Assembly: GCA_036346395.1 (NCBI GenBank)
Contig: CM070603.1
Coordinates: 22,415,045-22,479,044 of the forward strand
DNA length: 64,000 bases
Origin: Hsuehochloa calcarea
Taxonomy: Eukaryota > Streptophyta > Magnoliopsida > Poales > Poaceae
Direction of reading: 5' to 3'
Part shown: one piece after another, positions 56,004 to 64,000 of the stretch
How the letters are laid out: each line of letters begins with the position of its first letter
Position numbering within the stretch: the first letter of the stretch is position 1
Translations under genes and position numbers: made by a program
Notes under the pieces: model-generated
Database searches by the model: none
The model's input: only the letters and a program-made list of their open reading frames with translations
Told to the model about the DNA's origin: nothing

Positions 56004-58901
56004 ATGGCGGAGGCACCGTCTTCGCGCCGTCATCGGCGTCACCAAATCGTCTGGATCTCCGATCAAGGTGATACGCAGCGAGAAGGCGGAGGAATATCAA
56101 ATTGCCCTCGGGCGCATGACGATCACGGAGGTCGATGGCGTCGGGATCCCGCCGAGTCCCAAGAAAGCGTGCGAGATTCGGACCGTCTGCGGGGTACTTG
56201 TAAGGAGCGGGTCCCCATAACCACCCCAACACGGAAGTGTCGGCGGATGTCAGAGAGACCGGTTGTGGTGAGCTTTACGCCTCGTTCACTTTCCTGAGCG
56301 GACCGGACACGTGTGCGATGGCGCGCGCCGCTCGCGATGTGCCACGCGTGGAGGACCTTCAAGAGCACACTTGTCACGCGGTTTGTGAACACCGGTGGAC
56401 GCCCTTCACGAAGTATCCTTTCTTGTCGCGGGATACATGGGATGCCTTCGTGCGAGATGAAGACGACGGCGAATTTCAGGAGCAAAGTGCGGCGCCTGAG
56501 CTCTCGAGCCCAAAACACTCACCCCACAAACTTCGGCACCGGCTGATGCGCGGTAAAGCCACGAAGTGGCGGCGGAGGACAGAGACCGATGCCCGACCGT
56601 TCTTTGGGATCTCGGACGAGCGCGCTCGAGCACAGTTAGAGCGAGGCATCGGCCACGTCTTGAGCGACATCTCTTTCGCAAACCCGAGCGACGAGGCGGT
56701 GTCCCAGCGCTGGTAAATATGTCGAACCACTTAGTTGTTAATAAGTCCATAACTTCATGGTGTCTATAATAACATGATGTCCTCTTGCGAGAAGCATTGA
56801 CTTCGCATCTTCCCAAGGTTCCTCGAAGTGGGCGGGAGAAGGATGTACTATCTACGTACAGGAAACAAGGAGCACCGGGTCGAGCAGAGGCGTTGGGGTT
56901 TACGTACCTTGGAGGATGGATTCCCACGACTCCGCCACATATAGGAGTAGGAAGAGATCCAAGGACCAGCCGGCGCTCGGTGGAACATGTCATTATTGAA
57001 AAATTTCAAGGACAAATAACAAGTTTACGAACCAAGTAAATGAACTCATGAGGCGCAAGCGCCCACAGTAATTTGGGAGCAAGTCCTCCTCAACATCGGA
57101 TGGCGTCGCGTCCACACATAATTCTGACATGACGGCGTGCAATTACCGATCGGCGTCATCGAGGTAATGTACATCTCGAATGCTCCAAATATAGACATAT
57201 AGGGCCTTAGCTAATTGTGTACCGTTTTGTAGGAGCCGGCGCCTGCAAGCTCAAGTGAGGATGGTTGGGTCGATTTCTATTGAAATTTGGCGGGGTATGG
57301 TGTATCCATACCGGGAAGAAGCGATCGCGACCACGGTGCCCGGTGGCGCGAGGGTTACGCCGAGTGCGGTGGACATGGTACATGACAATTTCATGGCCAT
57401 CCCCAAATTCCCGAGCGAAGAAATCACAACACTAGGGGATGCGTGCACACTTTTATCCGATGGCCCAAGAAGGACATCGCCTGGACCTGCGATGGCGCGA
57501 GATCGTCCACGACCGCTGCCTCTCAATAGGACCCTCGATGAGTCCGCCCGACCTTCGCTTGAAGCCCGCCTCATCGGTTCCGTCGAGAAGGCGCCAAGGA
57601 CAAGACAAGCGTGTCACCATATCGGTCCACGAGTCATCTCGGATAAGGCGTCACGTAGGCGTCCGTTACGAACAAATCGATGTCGAAGAAGATTGAAGCG
57701 CACGCCAAGCCCGGCAATACTCCCTTGGATATCCGTTGGTCTCGACAAAGAACTAACAGGCTCGGGACTAGCTTGTCAATCTTTGCATGAGTGGTACATC
57801 GCAAGACCCGAGAGGAGGAGCCATCTTGGAATCGGCGTCGGATCACGGAGCGAGCATTTTCATCACGAGGCGGGCCACTTGTCGTGGGCTTCGAGGACTT
57901 ATTCGACCTATACAACCTAAGCGCCTCGGCGCCTCACTTCTACGATGTTGGACAACGTAAGTGTGTACAATCAATTTCTACACTCACGTGATAGCGATAA
58001 ATATCACAACTCATTCCTTACGTGCGGATACATGATGAAATGTGCCCGTCGAACCAACGAACCGGTGGGTTTCCTCGACCATACGTGATCTCGAGCAAAC
58101 AATAAACCAAGGCGCATCCTCGTCGCGAATTACATAAAATGGGATTGCTTGCTCGGGGCGGCAAGGAGTACATAATGGTGCCGTACAACCGAGTAAGTGC
58201 TTCACTACTTGCTACACAAAATTCGTTTGAACATATATAGGTTTATGACTATAGCGACATACATGAGTAGGTTCCTTTGGATTCTTGTGATTATTGTGCC
58301 AAAGAGGAACACGGTATTGTACCTTGATTCTCTACTCAACAAAAACCATGACTTCACCCTTCTTAAAGAAATACTCGAAAGGTACGATCATTTCCTCCGC
58401 ACATAATTGTATTGTAGTCTTCCTTCATTTGAAATGGGCGAGGATAACTTTTGGAATCATGTAGGGCGTTCATCGGCTATGTTCTTTGAGGAGGTTTATA
58501 CAAGGAGCAGACGCCACACTAACCCACAAGATGCGATTTAAGGTTTATATCATACTCAGTAAATATTGCGTCTCGAAATGATAATACCTATATATGTATA
58601 CCCATTTTTGCGGTCTGCTTGAAGAAAAACAAGATCACCTATCGCATTCTCGTATGCCATCATATGCGGCTATTGATTAATTCCACGATACGATCCCGGG
58701 TAGGTCAATCTCGCTATAGTTATTTTCTAATTATAAATTTAAATATATATTCTTACTACTTTACTCTTGCTAGCGACGGGACTTCAGCGTCTGATTAAAA
58801 GCACTCCGGAAGAACGAGGTCACACATGTTCGAGGTTGCTCTGCAGACTTCATCAAGTCGAAATCGTTAACCCCGACGGAGAGTTTCACGTCGTCGACTA
58901 G
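56004..58901 (+). pseudogene. CACTA gene 2: plant-transposase (Transposase_24-like), DUF8039-like and Ulp1-like protein
   Basis: Blocks in several plus-strand frames share one order. ATG at 56004 starts MAEAPSSRRHRRHQIVW. Near 56345-56720 is a transposase-24-like block: LVTRFVNTG, TPFTKYPFLSRDTWDAFVR, SSRAQNTHPTNFGTG, then SDISFANPSDEA. Near 56830-57040 is EKFQGQITSLRTK. A DUF8039-like part follows (GMVYPYREEAIATTVPGGARV, then DMVHDNFMAIPKFPSEEI). Near 57880-57930 is VGFEDLFDLYNLSA. The Ulp1-like part contains YIKWDCLLGAA and FLWILVIIVPKRNTVLYLDSL (58268-58330). Near 58665 is ICGY, where the catalytic Cys of C48 proteases is expected. It ends EIVNPDGEFHVVD with TAG at 58899-58901. Ulp1 proteins cleave SUMO-like conjugates; activity here is unproven. 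Breaks mix likely introns (GTAAATATG at 56715, AACGTAAGTG at 57955) and frameshifts. Confidence 0.75.
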
Positions 58902-59000
58902 TTGTAATTGATTCAATATTAAAACTCACTTTGACTAGTTGTAATTGATTCAATATTGTAACTCACTTTGACTAGTTGTAATTCAATTTGTAACTCTAGC
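58896..59000 (+). repeat. Three-copy 37-bp tandem repeat overlapping the gene 2 stop codon
   Basis: GACTAGTTGTAATTGATTCA begins at 58896, 58933 and (shortened) 58970, exactly 37 bp apart. The TAG stop of gene 2 is part of the first unit. Confidence 0.85.
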
Positions 59001-59169
59001 GACAATACTTCAAACATTCTTTTTTGTTCTTTTACTGCTACTTGGATCATTGAGAATCAATTGCTTAGAGTATTTCCTTATCTACTGAAATTTGCACTTG
59101 GTCTTTTGGCTGCTTGTCAGTTGGTCGGCCTGACCAAAAGACAGCCAGTTTTCCTCCCTTATTTCCTGT

Positions 59170-60390
59170 CAATTACTGATTAAAGATTAAGTTGGGTCCT
59201 GGTATTAGTTATGTATACTCTAAACTTAAGCAAACCTATCATCTTGTTCAAAGTTTAATCACCCATCAAACTTTAAAGTCTGTACTCTATTTTCAGCAGC
59301 CGACTGCACTCTATCTATTTTCGGTTTCTAGCAGTGTGCAGCAACTTCATTATTTCCTATCACTTGGTGCTAGTAGATGATGAGTTATCTTGCTAACCAT
59401 GTTAGGAATACTCTAAACTAAAGTATAGTACTTGTGATCATTTAACTCAGCAAATTGCATTTGGTGTTTGTCCTGTTTGAACTGAAATCTGGTGGTTAGT
59501 GCTAACTGATGTTTGGTGAGGAGTTAGACTTCTTAGTATACTCATTTATTTGTAGCTTAATCCGAAATATTATTTCCTCTCAGTCTAATATAGCAGCAAG
59601 TTTGCTTGTGCTAATCTGTCCTGTTTTCGGTTTTTGCAAAACTGAAAACTGCAACTTCAGTTGAACTGGAAATTGCTAATTAGTGCTAATAGATGTTAAG
59701 TGATAAGTTAAACTTGTAGTTGTACTTATCTAGCTGTAACTCCATCTAGTATGTCAATTTGTTATAGTCTAATGGAGCATCAAATTTTCATCCTTAAATC
59801 TGTCGATTTTCAGATTTCAAAATCGACATCTGCTATTCCTAGTAAGCCTCAATTTTGATGACCGCTAGTAATCGATGTTAAATAATAAGTTAGGCTTTAA
59901 GTTTTACTCATTAACAAGTAATCTAAGTAAAATCATTGCTTGGTTCAAAGCAAAAATCAGCAAGCTATCACTTTGCAATCGCCCAAATCTCAATTTTGCC
60001 ATATCGAAATCGTAGTACAGTCTAAGCGAATTTGATTTTGCTTGATAAGCGATAGTTAGTGATGAATTAGACTTGGTAAATTTCTCAATTAACGAGAATT
60101 AATCCGAGTAGCATTTTCTTCTAAAATCCTAGTTTCTAAATCTGTTTCTTTGAGATTTGTCCAGTTTGGTTTTGTTAGAAACACAAGCGTAGTCGATTTT
60201 TAATCATCTTGCTAGTGAATATTAGCTGATGCTATGTGATGAGATAGGTTTTAAATATTGCTCATTTAGCTGTAGCTTAATCAAAATATCATTTTCTCTT
60301 AGTCTAATGAAGCACCAAATTATTTCTCTGCAATCTGTCAAATTTCTGGTTTTGCTAAAACACAAAGCGTAGCTACGATTTCCCATTTCG
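59170..60390 (+). repeat. Degenerate tandem array, unit about 180 bp
   Basis: Seven diverged copies share an anchor of the form TAGTG(C)TAA-T-GATGTT-G(A)TGA-GAGTTAGACTT ... CTCATTTA-CTGTAGCTTAAT ... TAGTCTAATG-AGCA. Anchors are near 59175, 59358, 59497, 59678, 59864, 60049 and 60213, mostly 164-188 bp apart. No coding frame is present. It fills the space between gene 2 and the 3' palindrome array of the CACTA element. Confidence 0.65.
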
Positions 60391-60415
60391 GTTTTGCTAC
60401 TATCGATGGTCATGC

Positions 60416-60908
60416 CGATCGTGATACCGATATCACGACGGTTTTTAATAGAACAAATGCGTGATACCGTATCACGAGCGGTTCTTGATTAAAACCGTCT
60501 CGTGATACTTCAATATCACGAGCGGTTTTTAATAGAATCGCTGCGTGATCTTGAATTATCACGAGCGGTTCTATTGAAAACCCGTCGTGATATTGAAGTA
60601 TCACGAGCAGTTTGAATAAAGAACCGTCTGTGATACTTCCGTATCACGAGCGGTTCTATTAAAAACCGTCGTGATACTACGTATCACGGGCGGTTTAAAC
60701 AAGAACCGTCGTGATACGTCCGTATCACGAGCGGTTCTATTAAAAACCGTCGTGATACTCGTATCACGAGGCGGTTGCAAAACGTCTGTGATACTGCAGA
60801 TCACGAGGCGGTTTAAAACCGTCTGTGATAACCGCTGTTATCACAGACATAAAAATGCAGACGGTTGAAAAACCGTCTGTGATGACGGTTCCGAACCGTC
60901 TGTGATGA
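60416..60908. repeat. CACTA 3' subterminal palindrome array
   Basis: About fourteen tandem units have arms such as TATCACGAGCGGTT and AAAACCGT(CT)CGTGATA and loops of 5-8 bp. The last units carry the CAGACGGTT / AACCGTCTGTGAT arms seen elsewhere. Most left and right arms are not exact complements of each other, always at the CAG/CTG position. It abuts the right terminal repeat. Confidence 0.88.
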
Positions 60909-60928
60909 CCCTTTGTGTAGTAGTGGCA

Positions 60929-61320
60929 CCGTCCCTTATAAAGCGTCGAAGGGCTGACAGTTGTTGTCTATCAAGAGATGCATTGACAATTGCTGGAATT
61001 CGCATGTGGACGATTATTGTTATCAGTGAAACCCCTTGCACATTCACCAGAAGGTTATTGTCAGAGGCGGCGAGAGGTGCACGCGGTTATGTTGGAGACA
61101 CAAAGGTGCACGTGTTGTATTTGCTACCACGCATAGTTGGACATGGTGTACAGGTCCCTAGTTGATAAAATAAGGCCCAAATATATGTCTGTAAAACTTA
61201 TTGACTGGAGAGTGGTCGTGAATTGACCTAGTTGTAACAAACTTTCCAACCAAAGGGTGGTCGTAACCTGAACTAGTCATGGCAAGTATCTCTGACCAGA
61301 GGTATATTAGAGGGCTATTA
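60929..61320 (-). repeat. Tat element 5' LTR, outer part (continuation beyond CACTA)
   Basis: It begins directly after the GCA target copy and contains a TATA-like CTTATAAAG on the plus strand at 60936-60944. A 45-bp-spaced pair of GTGGTCGT(G/A)A...CTAGT motifs lies at 61208 and 61253. I assign it to the Tat LTR because it is the direct continuation of 19486-19708. The right boundary is a guess between about 61150 and 61400. Confidence 0.45.
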
Positions 61321-62005
61321 GAATACCATTATATATAATAAATATTATAGATTAATAAGTTTATTAATTAAGGATTGTTCAATCCTCATCGGTGGCTAGT
61401 GTGTCGATCAGTCAGAAGACTTGATATATTGTCATGCATCAATAGATAGCTTGCTCTGTGCATAGTGAAGCTTTCGAATTACTAACTGTTGTCTAAATAT
61501 TTTTAATATATCATTGCTCTATTTTAATATTAATTGGTTTATATGTCAATTCCTTCATAGAATTGTTCATGCTTTCACGCACCTATCTTTTTCAAACTTC
61601 CATTGATATGTGAAAATGTGTAGTTCATTTCCTGATGAATCGTATAGCTATAACAAAAGGAATGTTTAGCATGCATTATCTCCAAAAAAATCACTACTGT
61701 CGAGAATAAATTCCATCAGGTGTGTGCACATGAGCACACCTTTGATGCTTGCATGCTTCCCTATTTTCTTTGGAATAATTCTCCAATGTGTCATAGAAAA
61801 TTATTCAAAACATTATTTGAGAAGGCAGCCAGTATGGAGAAAGTGTGCCATTCTGTTTTTTAAAAAAGTTTAACAACTATCTAGGTTTTTTTTAAAAAAG
61901 TTGGTATTCATTAGAGTAACCTTTTGTCTCTCTTGATGTTGGAGCTATAACAAAAAGAATGTTTAATTAGCATGCATTATCTGCAAAAAGAAAAAGAAAA
62001 AAGAT
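61321..62005. other. Unassigned AT-rich DNA with a 300-bp-spaced direct repeat
   Basis: GCTATAACAAAA(G/A)GAATGTTTA followed by AGCATGCATTATCT occurs at about 61646-61682 and 61943-61982; the second copy has ATT inserted. A short palindrome GTGTGCACATGAGCACAC lies between at 61721-61738. No frame or element terminus is recognised. Confidence 0.5.
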
Positions 62006-62365
62006 TTGGGTGATTTTTTTTGGGAGATGTTGCACATAATACCAGCCCGTTTAAGGCGCCCCAGCTGTGGTGAAGTTCGAGAAGATTGCGTTTATTTCCT
62101 ACACCAGCACCTCACGCACAAGGCAGTTGAAGATCCACTCGATGATTCCGGCATGTATGGCATGAGGGACACCACATTCACGCCATGCCGCAGAAGCCCC
62201 GACGCTGCAGCTGTGCCACACCACAGCCAGCTGATTGCCATAGTATTTTACCTGAGCCAATGTGGTGGAGCTCAACAAGGTTGTTATATCTATTCACATG
62301 CATTAGGACATCAGCAGAAACAAGTTGAGAGTCCTCTTGGCGATTCCAACTCGAAGTACAGTTAG
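62006..62365 (+). other. Unrecognised 119-codon open frame
   Basis: The frame starts at 62006 and ends with TAG at 62363-62365. Base composition is more even than its surroundings, and the interior has no low-complexity run. Two short related segments are VEDPLDDSG and VESPLGDSN, and there is a Cys-rich middle. I know no family match. It could be a captured gene fragment, a small host exon or chance. No promoter or splice evidence decides this. Confidence 0.25.
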
Positions 62366-63122
62366 GTGTTATGTGAAAAGTTCGCTTAGATCTGGTGTTT
62401 TGTGTACCTCAAGTCAAAATGGGTGGTGTAATGTTGTGCAATCTACTCATAAAATTTATTAATGACATATCTAAACTTGCTATGCAGATGTCTAGCATGC
62501 ACAATTAGCACCCATGAAATGCTTCACTTTTGAAAAGTTTCCATGTCTAAAATGCCAGTAAAATATTGCTGCTTAGTTTCGATGCTTTCCCCTTATGATT
62601 GATGTTGACACGACCTCACCCAAAAGAAAAGGAACCTCCATGTTTGGTTCCTTTCCTCACGTTTTGTATTTTTGTATAGACGCTAGCCCCTAGTTGCTAG
62701 TGTCTTGGATAGCAATGGGTAGATCAAGCCAGATGCACACCTAGCTAGCTAGGTCTTGGTACCTCTCTGCTCGGTTGCGTTGCAGCCCGATGTTCTCATT
62801 TCCACCCAAAGATCGACCACAAAACCTGACCACGTGGCTGAATAAAGAACCCTGCAAAGCCATAAATGTAACTGCAGGCCTAATATTAACGCTATGTAGA
62901 AAAGTTATTCCTATATACAAAGCAGGGTGCATATCATTCTTCAAAGGCCTTACGCCATGCATGTAATTTTCTGTCCGCATCTCTTCGTTATCTGTCCGTG
63001 ACCAAATTCTAATTCCATCTGTCGTAATAGAATAATCTCACCTCCACTACATCTAGTCGACATGATATGACACGCCATTATCACTTGCGTCCAATAGATG
63101 TGCATAGTGCTTGTTTGGATAT
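62366..63122. other. Unassigned intergenic DNA
   Basis: There are 750 bp without a supported gene. A small perfect hairpin has arms AAAGGAACC at 62628-62636 and GGTTCCTTT at 62646-62654. ACCTAGCTAGCTAGGT lies near 62740. Nothing else stands out. Confidence 0.5.
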
Positions 63123-64000
63123 TGTCGGACTCGGATTTCGTAAACTCGAATCCTTTGTGAAACATTGTGCTACTTCCTATATCAGTAGGTAGTACTTACA
63201 GGTACATTACTGATTCGTCTCATACATGCGTGAAATAACACCAACACATATATTACAGACAGTCACAGTAACACACAGTAACATAGACCACGTCGGGTCA
63301 GGTTTTTACAGAAGGGCTGTCAGGCCAAATATATTATATCACAAAAGTTCGTGGCTACAGCGGAAGCAAAAGGGGATGGTGCTCGTCTCTCCACAGGCAG
63401 CGACCGGGGTGTCTTGTGTACGACTAATATTATCCAAGGGCTTATGTAATATTGGTTATACGCAAGCACCGACAAGTCTACTAGACTGAGGCGAGACCTA
63501 CACTACAGAGCTACACAACTCTTCATCGCATCCTGGTCCATCAGCTTCGGGATACTCATAAAAGGCGTAGTCTCCCTGGTCCAAATCATCTGGAGGGTTT
63601 GGGAAGAGCGAGGGTGGGCACAACTACCGTGCTCGCGAGCCAACACAACAGATGCAATAATATACATGCACAGTTTAACAAGGATGACTCGGGTTCTTTT
63701 ATTTGCGTAAGCAACATTATAAATACAATTATTAGGAAGTCTTATCACTTAGCATTTTTAACCAAATTGCATTTTTAAATAGATTAATTGTGCAATAATT
63801 AACAACAGCAGAGTTTCCCTCCGTTGAAAACTCTGTCTCATGCTTCTTTTTAATGGTGGTCATACCCACCTATTACCAACACTGGGTAAGAAAACCCAGG
63901 GAAATCCAATTCAAGGGCTAGGTGAGCCCTGCACATTTTTCATCCCCCCACACAAAGGTTTTTGAAATAGAACTAACTTTTGTAAGCTCCGCATGCCCAC
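63123..64000 (-). mobile_element. Start of another Tekay-like LTR, running off the window
   Basis: The segment begins TGTCGGACTCGG, and 50-80 bp later has TTCCTATATCAGTAGGTAGTAC. Both align with the starts of the LTRs at 15135 (TGTCGGACTCC ... TTCCATGATCAGTGGCTAGTAC), 31062 and 52671. A CAGCGGAAGCAAAA motif near 63357 resembles the AAGCAGTGGAAGCAAAG segment inside the inner Tekay LTR. The right end and any internal region lie outside the window. Confidence 0.6.

Larger units (their letters stand above)
19709..60925 (+). mobile_element. CACTA (En/Spm) DNA transposon, about 12 kb once nested insertions are removed
   Basis: Terminal inverted repeats begin CACTACTACA at both ends and a GCA duplication flanks them. 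Arrays of a 34-bp palindrome (ATCACAGACGGTTCT ... AGAACCGTCTGTGAT) occupy both subterminal regions. Two plus-strand genes lie between: a TNP2-type transposase and a second gene with plant-transposase, DUF8039-like and Ulp1-like segments. This two-gene layout is known from grass CACTA elements. Copia B (19869-24450) and the outer Tekay element (31062-55693) are later insertions. Both genes are frame-broken as written. Confidence 0.93.
1..61320 (-). mobile_element. Tat-lineage Ty3/gypsy retrotransposon (base of the nest), 5' part
   Basis: This is the oldest layer recognised. Its pieces are 1-128, 11105-15134, 19174-19708 and 60929 to about 61320. Read on the minus strand from right to left they give 5' LTR, primer-binding site, gag, protease, RT and RNase H. 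The 3' part lies left of the window. The order gag-PR-RT-RH, the DGG-type protease site and the VDFTDLNKACP motif in RT are typical of the Tat group (RIRE2/Retand-like). Three insertions split it: copia A, a solo LTR and a CACTA element. Two of the three splices join homologous protein sequence when the insert is removed. The right end of its LTR is not resolved, so 61320 is approximate. Confidence 0.75.

Noticed and set aside
60416..60908. Regularly spaced palindromic repeats resembling a CRISPR array
   Set aside because: The repeats are tandem self-complementary units without unique spacers, lie at a CACTA terminus, and the window is a plant genome.
60902..61165. Plus-strand frame with a faint resemblance to the end of Helitron/PIF1 helicases
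   Set aside because: The frame starts inside the CACTA terminus, the similarity is a few residues, and the segment is better explained as Tat LTR continuation.
62628..62654. Small hairpin as a terminator or microRNA precursor
   Set aside because: Nine-base arms with a nine-base loop are too short for a microRNA precursor, and no transcription unit ends there.

Overview
This window is nuclear heterochromatin from a plant, almost certainly a grass (Poaceae). The evidence is the family mix: Ty1/copia elements of SIRE/Maximus type, Ty3/gypsy elements of Tat and Tekay (chromodomain) type with 3-4 kb LTRs, and a CACTA (En/Spm) DNA transposon with a TNP2 gene and a second gene combining plant-transposase and Ulp1-like segments. 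I recognise no ordinary host gene, tRNA, rRNA or microRNA. Element and lineage names come from motif recognition, not from a database search.

Almost everything up to about 61.3 kb is one nest of transposons, and the order of insertion can be read from target-site duplications (TSDs). The base layer is a minus-strand Tat-lineage gypsy element. It enters the window inside its RNase H domain (1-128) and runs rightwards through reverse transcriptase (RT), protease, gag, leader and primer-binding site into its 5' LTR (19486-19708 plus 60929 to about 61.3 kb). Three insertions broke it: copia A at 129-11104 (TSD AGGCA), a Tekay-like solo LTR at 15135-19173 (TSD CTTGG/CTTAG), and a 41 kb CACTA transposon at 19709-60925 (TSD GCA). 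The CACTA element was itself hit by a deleted minus-strand copia (copia B, 19869-24450) and by a Tekay gypsy element (outer Tekay, 31062-55693, TSD ATTTA). The outer Tekay's integrase gene then received a second Tekay element (inner Tekay, 34700-48226, TSD CATCT). The deepest point is therefore four elements deep.

With insertions removed, the CACTA element reads in order: 5' terminus with palindrome array, TATA-like box, TNP2 transposase gene (25283-28442), a second palindrome array in mid-element, the second gene (leader at about 29342, coding part about 56004-58901), a degenerate 180-bp tandem array, and the 3' palindrome array with terminal repeat. Right of 61.3 kb lies about 1.8 kb of unassigned AT-rich DNA, and from 63123 the start of another Tekay-like LTR that leaves the window.

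Nearly every coding region is broken by 1-2 base shifts. The two LTRs of each complete element, identical when inserted, differ mostly by small indels and substitutions at CG, CAG/CTG and CCG sites, while long AT-rich stretches agree. The same pattern breaks the CACTA palindromes and one tRNA primer-binding site. I infer that a large share of the frameshifts are consensus errors at methylated cytosine contexts, not mutations, so neither pseudogene status nor LTR-based insertion age should be trusted here without polished reads.
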